A program made the position numbers and the translations under genes. Below are positions 13,901 to 23,681 of a stretch of 64,000 nt of DNA, piece after piece. The DNA is from Aspidiotus rigidus. Taxonomy: Eukaryota > Arthropoda > Insecta > Hemiptera > Diaspididae. The DNA lies in the NCBI GenBank assembly GCA_035079385.1, contig JAVHKY010000010.1, positions 186,001-250,000 of the forward strand, read 5' to 3'. The notes beneath the pieces are model-generated. The model was not told the origin of the DNA, searched no databases, and worked only from the letters and a program-made list of their open reading frames with translations. How positions within the stretch are numbered: the stretch's first letter is position 1; each line of letters begins with the position of its first letter.

Positions 13901-14708
13901 GAAACCCGAAGGCCAATCAGTGGAAAATGACGAAGTTTCATGAAGAAGCTCAATTCTTAATTTTCCGAGAACAATTCAGGGGGGTCAAATTGAGTCAATA
14001 TAGCTCATTTGGGAAAAAAAAGATAGGTAGTTCAATTGAGAATTACGAGTGTATCTGAGATTTTTTTACTTTAGAAAAATTGTATCTCCGAATACGCCTC
14101 ATTTCCACAACTATTACAACTCTCCGTTTCTGCTTGGAAAGCTATTTTGAGTATGAGGGGGGGAGGGTCCAAAAAGTAGATAGTCAACAAGGAGACCTGC
14201 AGTCCAGTTATACCAAAATTTCGGCAGAGGGAAAGGAGTGTTTTCTTTCCAGTCAAATATAAAAATGTTTGCAATTTTATGATAGGTACGAGTAATTTAC
14301 AAAATGTTGATATTTTTGACTCCTTCCCCATCCCAAAAATCTGTTGTTTCATGAGATCCATTCTCGCTAATAGTTGCTAAGCTTAATGGATAGTTTGAAA
14401 CTCGGATATGATGTATAATCAGGGGGTTGGGGAAAGTCGACAGTATATGAAAATTTATCACAATTGATTTTTATTCGCAAGTAAATCGATTGACCGCATA
14501 GTATTCATAAGTATAACGTTACCGCAAATCGAAGTTGATCAACCGGTGGTTTTGCAAAAGGAATGGCAAAAAAAGAATGAAATTCAGTGCCATTTCGAGA
14601 TTTCCTTGCAGGACCTCCATCCAGTGTACCCTGTTTGATTGTAATCTGAATAGTTACGATCAAGTCACCAAATATTGCCAATAAAAGAAATGCAGTTGCG
14701 AGAAGCAT
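7947..14708 (-). CDS. Secreted carboxylesterase (COE, type-B carboxylesterase/lipase), ten exons, complete
   Basis: An alpha/beta-hydrolase of the insect carboxylesterase family, which hydrolyses esters of xenobiotics, pheromones or hormones. Minus-strand exons: 14708-14523, 13846-13691, 12270-12126, 11962-11777, 11687-11491, 11088-10929, 10844-10654, 8568-8424, 8346-8217 and 8139-7947. Frames agree at all nine junctions and the sum is 1689 bases, or 562 residues, normal for the family. Visible features: N-terminal signal peptide ([14 protein letters not shown]), EDCLYLNV near residue 105, oxyanion-hole HGG in YIHGGFF, nucleophile serine in GSSTG (about Ser208, where GESAG is usual), acidic residue in CANEG (about Glu337) and histidine in GVCHADEL (about His459). 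The catalytic triad is therefore intact, and no C-terminal membrane anchor is evident. All introns are GT-AG, but the donor after exon 5 (GTTCGT) is weak, so that junction is least certain. Introns 2 and 7 are 1.4 and 2.1 kb; several others are under 100 bases. GSSTG rather than GQSAG argues against juvenile hormone esterase. Confidence 0.93.
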
Positions 14709-16768
14709 TACTGCTGGAAATCTATTTTCCGGTTAAAACATTACATTACAAGAATGATAAATGAGTGTAGATCAGCACGACAATATAAAATTCACGATTG
14801 CAGTATCAGACCGGACGCTACTTGACATGCTTCATTTATGATTCCAGCAGCGAATTATGTTACACACATTTTTCTAACGAACACTTTTAGGAGGTAAAAC
14901 CAAAGGGGAGAGAAGAAAGCAAGATAATGCTATCGTATTTTTGGATAGAGCAGCGCAAAAAATTTCTATGTAAACTAGCATTATAGACAAAGTGACATGC
15001 AACGACTTGTGATGTCATCACTACCTGTAATTGCAACCGGGTTGTTGGATGAGAGTGTGTGCGTACGGTAGGTTTGAAGCGCGGTACGCTGTTCCTAGGA
15101 TACCGTATACGAGGATAATTGAAATTTCTTTCTTATCTAATCCATCTAATCGTGTTTCAAGCAAGCTCAGAAATTTGTTCGAAGGCGCGTTCGCGCGCTT
15201 AAGAGCCAGTTATCAAATGAGGGCCTTCGCTTACCATCTATAGAAGGATACTTTGCGTTCTCATTGTATATCGTCCCCTCATAGTGAATCGATAGTTATA
15301 ATGACTTTTTTTTTCCAGACTTGCCTTTTCGAGACTGTCCGGAAAAACCATAATCTGATAGGATGCTCAACTCACAATAACCAATTAGAATGAAATACAT
15401 TTAATAAGTCGAAACTAGGACGCCACTCGAGTTTTATTACAGGGAACACTGAGAAAACCCAAAATTATAACGACCAAAAGAAAAAATTCTAGATTCACTC
15501 AAAAATGATAACTCACCCAACATATAGCGTTCTAAGGGGAAGCTACACCCGAGGAGAAACCCTCTCTCCGAGTCGAGTTTTCGTTATACTTCACGGACAA
15601 AAAAATAATAATAAAACTAGGATTCAACCCATTATCTATATTTAAATGAAAGTAGAAAGACGTGGGGGCGAGAAGAGAAGTGTTTATTGTTACTTGTTGT
15701 ACTAAAAGTAAATAAATATGTAAAAAAAAAACAGGGTGCATATTCAGAAACCAAAAGAAATACAATAAACGTCAAAAAAAATCCGTGGAAGTGTTGGCCA
15801 GTGCTACACTCCTTACATCTCGGTTTTTTTAACACGGAAGATCAGTGGGTTTGGTTCGTTTGAACCTCCTGATGTCGTTCCAAGTATCCAGAGGTTGGAC
15901 GGCTTCAGAGTTCGGGTGTCGATGTAGACGCTTTTTGTGCGCTGTCGATCGCTGCCTCTTTAATTACTTTGTCAAGAGTCGATGCCAACCTTCCCTACTG
16001 ATATATGGAACTTCGGGGTACTCTGCCATTTTCTACCCTCGACTTTGCCTTGTGTATCAAACTTAGTGTTTGTTAACAACTTTCTTACCCTATAACTGCA
16101 TAATATACTCATATTATGGCTAAAAAACAAGAACCAACGCTGCAGTGTCCACTTTATTATTTTAATCTTTTAATACAATTTTTGAACATTTTTCTTCTGC
16201 CTGTCACGGTTAAGTTAAGTTAAATTTAGATACAGGATGGGACATAAAATGGTAGCAGAGATATAAAGGATCATGTGATAAGTCTTTTACATAGCTGCAT
16301 AGGAATGTGCAAAGAATCGAGAAGTCGAGATGAAGAAGGAAGATGAAAATGGATCGCCTTGTTATCTAGAATCAAGTCTCCAACTGATGGCTGCTTCATA
16401 ATCAATTTTTCCTGTTCTTTGATATCGTCAGTGTACGTTGATGCCACAAAATGCTAAACTTGAATGCAAATGCAGCCATCAGTTGAATACTTCATTATTG
16501 ACCACATGATGCTCCATTATATCCGTCTTCTGGAGTGAAGTTAATTTGAGGCGAAAAAAGGTATGTTTGACGCTTAGGGATTGATCGATTTTGCAATGGG
16601 AACACAAAAGAAACATGAGTGATGAGAGATGAGATGATGTCGTGTGAGTATCGAGTGACCGATTCTAAGGCGAGTAATTTCTGTTCTGCGGATGATTTGA
16701 CTTGTTGAGTGATATTTGAGGTTTGACGAGTGAAAGCACCAGCTGGTGATGCATTTTTTGATGAACCC
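14709..16768. other. Intergenic stretch upstream of the carboxylesterase, no recognised gene
   Basis: The esterase promoter should lie just above 14708. The rest contains short open frames in several phases and nothing I can assign to a family. Confidence 0.45.
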
Positions 16769-17460
16769 TCAGAGGTCTGTTCTCATAAGCAGGAAGGGGC
16801 TGATCAATCGGCGATTGGTTGCTTCTTTGGCTTCTATATCGACCCTGGGATGGCCTTGTAGCTGGGAACTTATAATATGAAGAATATTGGGATGGAGTTT
16901 GCAGAGAGGGTAGCGAGAAGAGCGTGATGCGATTTTTGAGAGGATGAGAGAAAGTGCAACTGGTGATAGCATCAAGTAAAACGAGGGAACTAGGAATGGT
17001 TAGGAAGGGATTAATTGCTGAGAAGAGAGGAGGTGGTGAAATTGTGTTCTAAACAATTGGAGATAGCTGATGCAATTGTTACAGTGGAGGTGAGAGAAAT
17101 ATTCTCCACCAAGTATCCAAATCCCATTTTATTATGATATTTGGAACCGTCAATGGAACATTCGGTAGGATTGTGGAAAGATTCTACAAATCCATTAAAG
17201 GGTGCGTGGAAACTTGAGGATGTGGTTGAAGATTGCGAATTATTTTGGGGGAGAAAGAGAGCCACGAGAGTGTTGAAGTTGGGACGGAATAGAAAGTGGA
17301 ATTTAAAGAAACGAGATAAATTGAGTTCAAGATTTTGGATTTCGTCAAGTATAGGTGCTAGACTGTAAATGGGTAAGCCATAATCACAAATTGAGTGGAT
17401 TAGGCTTCGATAAAGAAGGGGCTAACCAATTGTTTTAGGACCACAAAGTTTGAGGGGACT
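16769..17460 (-). mobile_element. Non-LTR retrotransposon (LINE) tail: end of reverse transcriptase plus RNase H, decayed
   Basis: Read on the minus strand from about 17440, the translation gives LLYRSLIHSICDYGLPIYSL, typical of the end of a Jockey- or I-type reverse transcriptase (compare the RSxxDYG motif). Further on is CSIDGSKYHNKMGFG (about 17160), which matches the first acidic motif of an RNase H domain (TDGSK). Still further, QGHPRVDIEAKEATN near 16855 resembles the RNase H ending with AKxAT. Frames shift between blocks, so the copy is inactive. Clade assignment is uncertain. Confidence 0.65.
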
Positions 17461-18010
17461 TCACAGCCCTATGTGCAGTAAAATTATTGATAGATTGATA
17501 AAAAATTATTTCTGTGTACTAAATTTGGTAATTCCTTGATAATAGTACGAGTTCAACTTGACATGGCCTCATCATTCATGAATTAAGCTCACATTATTTG
17601 TTGTTTAAGAATCATCGCTTGGCAGAGCACTCTCCGAAATACTAGCGGACGCCCGTAAATTATATCGATCATTAATATGATCAAGATAAAAAACAATAAA
17701 ACCGTTAAAAGAATCATTTCTGAATTTCTGATGCACAAATTGGCGAGAGAACGTAATCAATGGTACAGGTGATCTTCTTTACGATGTTTATCTGAAAACG
17801 TGGCGATGAAACCAGAATCTGGACAAACACAATTATAAAAGTAATCATTTTAGTGATTCAAAACTACTTTCTTATATTCTATAAAATAAAAAAAAGTTTC
17901 ATAAATAAAGATCAAGTCTTACATCTCACAGCGAATGGAGTTATTTAATTATTGGAACTCATATTGTGTGAGTAAGGTGTAAGTAGAGCACTAATATTGA
18001 AAAAGTTATC

Positions 18011-18091
18011 CAAATGTACAATTCTACTGATGGGATAACACCCCAAAGTACTCTTGGAAAAGCAACTAATGAAGTAGAATTGTACATTTGG
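18011..18091. repeat. Short inverted repeat, 19-base perfect arms
   Basis: Bases 18011-18029 are the exact reverse complement of 18073-18091, with about 43 bases between; weaker pairing continues outward (AAAAGTTAT against AAAACTTCT). It could be the end of a small non-autonomous element or a fold-back remnant. No target-site duplication was identified. Confidence 0.6.
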
Positions 18092-19039
18092 AAAACTTCT
18101 CGCAGTTATTTAAGTTTTGTCCATAGAGCTTGTCAAGGCTTCGCCTGTCTTGTGACGTCATCAGGAGATTAGAATCTTAGCGTAGCTTAGGTATTTTGCT
18201 CAATATATATTCTAAGATCTGTAACTCCTTGAAGTAGGTCAAGGCTCAGTATAGCTGACGGGCTCCCCCCTCCACAAGTTTATCAGTCTAGCTTGAACCT
18301 AGTACATAGACTGTGTCTTGGGTTGACGAGCTGAAAGGCTTCACCAATATTTCTTAGTCTAATATACCATATTCATGTTAGGCTCAATGACTTATAGGTA
18401 AGAGACGGGTGAACAAGCCAAGTATTATAATACAACGGAAGTGAGGGTTTGAAATTCTTGACCTATTATATTATAACGGATGAACGCAGATCTCAGTGTT
18501 AGGAGTAAGGTGGATTGTCGTTTCGACGGTTAAATTTACTTTAAAAATTTTTCAAGGCCCAAAATCATTGTCGTTCAGACGTAGCTTATTCTGGAATTAG
18601 GAGGAGACCCTGAGCAAATACATGAAACATGTCAAAAAAGGTGCCTACCTTTTGAAAAAATACTCAACTTCATCTAATTCCACCAAATTCTTCCTATCAC
18701 TTCTCACAAAAACAATTTACTTAGCTTCTCCCTCATTGATATCACGATTTAATTATCAACTCCCGTTTCGTTTGAGGAAACTATGTCTTTATCCCACGAT
18801 CCATGAATAATTTAATGAGACGTACGAAACAAGCCCACGAATCCCTAGAATATACCAAAATACGAAAAAAATATTTGCAATGGCAGCGGGGAACTCGTAA
18901 AGTCCCTGTCTTGTGGCAAAAGAGTTACCTAAAATTAGAAATTGGGTACGAATGCCTTTGCGTTTGTATGTGAGATTTACACTTTTTTGAATGGTTAGTT
19001 TTATGTTAAAAAATGATACGAATAATTTTGAAATTATTT

Positions 19040-19460
19040 TATTGAAAGTCAAGCGAAATTTTCTCAAGTCCCCTTTCTATTATTATAGCTTGAAGGTCAA
19101 CATTTTTCTGGGTCCTCCTCCTATCATATATAGCGTGAAATTCGAAATTTTTCTAAATTTTCGTCCCGTAATATTATATACCTCGGAAGACGGAATTTTT
19201 CCAAGTCTTCCTCTTATGAAGTCATGACGTCATCAACCTGGGACGCACTCGCGAATGCAGAAATTTCCTGAAGATTTCTCTCAACAAAAGGGATAGCGGG
19301 TTTCCATCTACCATACATAGCTCGAAGGTCGACATTTTTTCAAGTCCTTCTCCTACAGGTTGTTGACGTCATCAATCTCGGAAGTGCTCGTGCTCGCGGA
19401 CGCAAAAATTTCTTGAAGATGCCCCTCAACAAAAAAAATAGCTGGTTCCCCGCTAAAGAA
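19040..19460 (+). repeat. Pyrimidine-rich dispersed repeat with TGACGTCA palindromes
   Basis: Several degenerate units follow one another. Each contains a TTTTTCAAGTC-type segment, a CCTCCTATCATATA-like segment and TAGCTYGAAGGTC. Two units carry a perfect TGACGTCATCAA (near 19226 and 19371). The same unit types recur at 50.6-51.4 kb and 55.1-57.2 kb, so this is a copy of one repeat family. A weak relative may lie at about 9430-9535. Confidence 0.6.
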
Positions 19461-20110
19461 AAAAAGGAAATTTAACTGCATTTTACTCAATATAAAAGTA
19501 CAGGTCTACTTACGATTATCTTCGTCGACAAGTTTTGCAGTTGATTTTGTACCCGATCAATCGCGCGTTGAACACGCTAGCGGTATACCCAGGTAATACT
19601 CAGACCTATTTACTTAACATTTGCAAACTCTTGGCAAGTATAGGCCTAGGTACGCAATCAAGAATAACGAGGACCTCATCAGAGATAACGATAATCTATG
19701 TTGCTGCCTTGACACGCTATTTCGTATTTGTATCATTCGCAGTTTTCAAAAAATATTAGCAACGCTGTGAACTATTATTGAAAAATATCCCATTATACTG
19801 TGACAGAAATTGTACGCCTCTCAGTTAATTCTATTTGGGCAAGGTCACATTGATTTCAGATATAGGACTGGTTGTATTTGTTTTTTTTTTCTTTTCTTTT
19901 TTTTTTTGTAATTTTAATTTTGACACCTGTGTAGGTTTGTAGGACATTCATTCAAATTAATTAATTTTACCAGCTCTCGTATTTTTGAATCAGAACAAGT
20001 TTGAATGTAAAGTTAAGATAGTCCAGTAAAAACAGTACATCAATACCTTCAAGTACGATACGATCTCAATGTAGTGAAAAGTAGATACTCTAACGACTGA
20101 AACTGAAAAA

Positions 20111-21567
20111 TGCAAAATACCGCAGAATTCCCTTGCCAAATATTTGAATCGGTGGTTCAGAAGCCGCGTCGAGTTCGAGTCTCCCTACTCTGTTGAGAAT
20201 TCTTTTTTTCTGTAAAGGATGAGCTTCTCCCTACGAGTTTGACCCTTTATTCCTTTGACGTCGTAGGCCTGTTCCCTAACATCTCTAAAGATGTTACTAT
20301 GCTGTGGATGGGTGAACTTCTCGTGAACTTGAACACTCCTCATGAAGAGTTGAGTGAATTTTTCGACTTATTGAATGTTTGTTGGTCGCCGAATTTCTGT
20401 AGATGAGTTCCCTGGTGAGGGGGGTATTCCTATTGGTTCCACTTTAGGTTCCCTAATATCTGAGGTGTTTGTGTCCAAGTTTGAATCTAATCTCTCCTTC
20501 TCTGGTCATCCGCTGGTGCAGATATGTAGAGGACGTGCTCTGAAATCTCTACTTGGAGTTTCTCACGTATCGAAATAAGCAATAAATTTACTTTGGAAGT
20601 CGGTGGCTCCTCGATGAACTTCTTGGATCTTACTGTCTCCGAAAAAGATGAAGTCCATGAGTTTGAGATTCATAGAAAAGATACGTCGACCGATGTTTTA
20701 GTCTACGGGTAGTCATTCTGCTCTGTTGCCCATAATATGCCGCGTTCAGCAGCTTAGTCCATAGACATACATAAATTCCTCTGAATCGAACTGCCTTCAG
20801 AAAGGAGTTAATGACCATAAAATATGTGGCCACAATGAACGAGATTTAGTTGGACATAGACGCGATGGTGCGTAGAAAGCTCACTAGGAAATTCCCCGAT
20901 TCTACTACCTCCCTCCCCCGTACTAGAAATTGCGATAGATTGGGCTCCCATTTTTGGGGAAGCTCTCACTTCAACCAGGCCAAGTCCTTCGCCATTTCGG
21001 CTTTCAGCCTGCATTGTACAACCCTATTACTGTGGGAGGGTTGTTTGTTAAGTTAAAAGGTCGAATTCCTGAAGATGAGAAGGATGGGGTGTATAAGTTG
21101 AAATGTAGAGATTGTAAGTGCGTTTACATCGGGGGGGGGGACTGGTCGCCAGCTGAAGATTAGAGTTGATGAACACAAGCACATCCTGGGAGAAGGGTAG
21201 AGTGGGAGATTCGGCATTTGCTGACCACCTAATCACTAGCGGGCACAGCCTCCGGGAGGGTTCAGAAGTGCTTCCTCACAAGGAAAATTCGTATTGTAAA
21301 GGCATCGCTCTGGAGCACATTGAAATACTTCGTCATACGAATACTGGTGGTGTCATTGTGTTGAACAGGCATTAACCGGACGAAGGTCTGACTGAGTTTA
21401 TTTATAAGTCACAACTCGACAGTCAACTTTTCCTTTCTTTTTTCGAGGTTGGTGACAGTTTTTGCAGTTTCTTCGTTGGTCAGTTGTGTTCTTTTTCTCT
21501 TTCTCGCTGATGAAGGTTTCATAACCGAAAGCACATCGTGTCAATTTTCATTCTGCGGTATTTTGCA
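20111..21567 (+). mobile_element. Penelope-like retroelement, second copy, with 16-base inverted ends, inactive
   Basis: The sequence begins and ends with a perfect 16-base inverted pair (TGCAAAATACCGCAGA at 20111-20126 and its complement at 21552-21567). Between them are, in order, reverse-transcriptase pieces (GLFPNIS near 20270; IPIGSTLGSLISEVF near 20430; RYVEDV near 20520 at the place of the usual YxDD), MNFLDLTVSEKDEVHEFEI near 20610-20670, and a GIY-YIG-like VYIGG followed by HLITSGHS (21125-21240). Many frame breaks are present. The poly-G run at 21131-21140 interrupts the endonuclease core. It belongs to the same family as the copy at the left edge. Terminal inverted repeats are known for Penelope-like elements. 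Confidence 0.8.
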
Positions 21568-21949
21568 TTTTGTAGTTTTGCTCATTAGAGTATCCCCTTT
21601 TTCATTATGAGAAGCCGTAACTTAGAAGATCGTATTACTTCGATCTTGTAATTTAGGCGATACCGATAGGCCTACCGGAGACCGTCACAAAAAAATACTG
21701 GTCAAATTTTTGGCTTCCTCCCATGTATTCCTCATTACTTACTCCTCCATCGCTTATCTCTTGACTGAAAGCTACATCCTGCACATAATATTTGATTCTG
21801 AGACTTTGTCTGATCTGTTGATAGCCTTCTAAGTCACTTTGTGGTACAAAAATGAAATATAAGTATAGGTATATTTCAACATAATTATAAAGTATGAAGC
21901 AAACACAAACTATCCGAAAACAAAAATCATATGTGACCTGTCACAAAGA

Positions 21950-22052
21950 AATCGACCTTATAAGATTAATACCGCAGCTACATTTCTGCAGTATGAATAA
22001 TTTAGTACTGCAGAAATGTAGCTCTACTGCATAAATCTCATACGGACAATGT
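21950..22052. repeat. Hairpin-forming inverted repeat (18-base perfect stem)
   Basis: Bases 21976-21993 pair exactly with 22006-22023 across a 12-base loop. Imperfect pairing continues outward, with TAAGATTAATACCGC facing the complement of CTACTGCATAAATCTCA. It lies just downstream of the minus-strand gene at 22.1-23.7 kb. A tiny palindromic element is the simplest reading; a small-RNA precursor is possible but unsupported. Confidence 0.6.
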
Positions 22053-22105
22053 CGCATATTTTTGAGAATTTTTAAACAATTTACTATCTTCGATATTGTA
22101 TACTT

Positions 22106-22683
22106 TTAAAAATCGAATAATGGCGTCAATTTCTCGATGACCATATCCAAAGAATAAAACTCATTTAGTCCTCTCTCCGGGTAGTTATCATGAGCTTTGC
22201 TTTCTTCTTCTGATGTGTAATACCGTCCCTTAGAACTCTTCATTCCTTTCACATCAAAATTATATATTTTCTGAACCTCTTTCGCTATCATTTGGATACC
22301 CTTAAAATCGACGTTATATTTGTTTCGGCCTGAAAAGTCTCCGATTAGAACGGGGTAGCTTGGGCTCCAATGCACCTCGCTAACTATGAACGCGGAGTCC
22401 CGTTCTTTCGGATTCGCTGTCAAGTAGAAACTCGTCGTCTCCGATGAGAGAGTCTCGACTGTGCATGAAATCAGATCCGTTACGATGTAATGAGACTTAT
22501 CAATCAAATTCAGTAAAATTTTTGCTTGTCGTACGCATACGCCAGCCTTTTTCGTTCTCATGATGTACTTTCTGTCGACTTTTTGGTCTTGGTGCCTCAT
22601 TAACGAAACGTAAGCAATACTGCAAACACGAAATCTTTTATGTTGACTCAGAGAACAGAGGCTGGTGAGATACTCTTCGTTAT
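22106..22683 (-). CDS. Unrecognised protein, probable 3' exon
   Basis: An open block ends at a stop codon at 22106 and begins behind a good splice acceptor (TTTTTTCAG at 22692-22684). From that acceptor the frame is open for about 190 residues, starting NEEYLTSLCSLSQHK. Mid-exon it has evenly mixed residues (for example VHWSPSYPVLIGDFSGR), and it ends in acidic, charged sequence (SEEESKAHDNYPERG). I do not recognise the family. The block starts in phase 1, and I could not find a phase-matched donor in the blocks upstream, so its joining partner is unresolved. Codon use and composition look like real protein rather than chance, but a decayed gene is possible. Confidence 0.5.
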
Positions 22684-22749
22684 CTGAAAAAACAGAGGTA
22701 TTGAATGAAAACCAATCTAGGAGTTGTGTTTTACCTGTTAATAGAGTTG

Positions 22750-22871
22750 TTATAAAAGAATTGTTTTTCTAGAAATGTACTTTCTAAATAAAGATTCTTG
22801 TGCTTCTCTCCGAGCCACTCCCCCCATCAGAGCTGCAAACCATTCTTGGACTACATCTAATCTATGGACCC
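22750..22871 (-). CDS. Possible middle exon of the unrecognised 22-24 kb gene
   Basis: Behind an acceptor (AACTTTTAG, AG at 22873-22872) a frame reads VHRLDVVQEWFAALMGGVA and on through RREAQESLFRKYIS before a stop at 22750. The text looks protein-like, but none of the obvious donors joins it in frame to the 3' exon. Either a junction is missed or the block carries a frame-breaking change. Confidence 0.3.
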
Positions 22872-23102
22872 CTAAAAGTTATTCCAATTCGAAATATTTT
22901 TCTCGGATGTTTTGAGTTTATATGGGTTCGACTTTAACAACACTGACTCTAGATATCAAAGAGTTGAACTGATAATAAGTTCTGAAAAATGCAGTTACTC
23001 GTAACTCACATTTAATGGTACTCTACTGAAAATATCGACCTTAAAATTTAGTCTATTAACCTTCGCAAACAAATTTTATCAGCTTGCCTTCCTGCGACTG
23101 CC

Positions 23103-23681
23103 CTAATTTACTTCCACCTTCCAACGCCATTTCTTTACATACCTACCCAGCGACCGAATAAGGTTGTCCAAGTACGTCGATTTCAAGAGCTCAGAGTTGT
23201 AATTTATGATTGGGTTAACTGACCCTTGTGGTTCCGCCACTCCGGTCAGACAGAAACTGTTCATTTTATCCGTTTTATCCAGGTAGAAATAAGTATTGTC
23301 GTGATAGGCACTGGCGATGGCTGCTTGATAACTTTCGTCCGTGATACATAAATGTGCCGCGATGTCTCGCAGTGAATTTCTCACTTTTGTTACCACGACG
23401 GTATAATTTATATCCTCGATTTCTCCTACGTCGTATAAAAATTGAAGCCTGGTTAGAAGATTGTCAACCGAATACGAGACCGATCCAAATTTGTAATTTT
23501 CGGCTTCGTTCAAAACATGAAATGAAATCCACGGATTGATTAATTTCTTGCACACAGATAGTTTTACGTCGTTGTACCATCGTTTAAAGGTTTTTTGAGA
23601 TCTCTGTTCTGAAATTCGATAAAACGATGAAAACGATAAGAAAGAGGAGCACATATACAGCACGCGAAATTGGCAATACAT
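23103..23681 (-). CDS. Unrecognised, possibly secreted protein, probable 5' exon
   Basis: A 192-residue open frame starts at an ATG at 23681 shortly after an in-frame stop. The first 25 or so residues are hydrophobic (VLYMCSSFLSFSSF), consistent with a signal peptide. Alternatively, an acceptor inside this stretch (GAATTTCAG, before EQRSQ) would make it an internal exon. The body is well mixed and protein-like (FHVLNEAENYKFGSVSYSVD; DIAAHLCITDESYQAAIASA). Near the end are possible donors, GTATGT and GTAGGT around 23141-23148 and GTAAAT near 23112, so the stop at 23103 may lie in an intron. No family recognised. Confidence 0.5.
   Translation of the reverse strand: MYCQFRVLYMCSSFLSFSSFYRISEQRSQKTFKRWYNDVKLSVCKKLINPWISFHVLNEAENYKFGSVSYSVDNLLTRLQFLYDVGEIEDINYTVVVTKVRNSLRDIAAHLCITDESYQAAIASAYHDNTYFYLDKTDKMNSFCLTGVAEPQGSVNPIINYNSELLKSTYLDNLIRSLGRYVKKWRWKVEVN

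Larger units (their letters stand above)
17461..20110. other. Non-genic stretch containing a short inverted repeat and a pyrimidine-rich repeat
   Basis: No coding region recognised. Two structured parts are listed separately: the inverted repeat at 18.0 kb and the repeat with TGACGTCA palindromes at 19.0-19.45 kb. A T-rich tract lies near 19877-19908. Confidence 0.45.
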
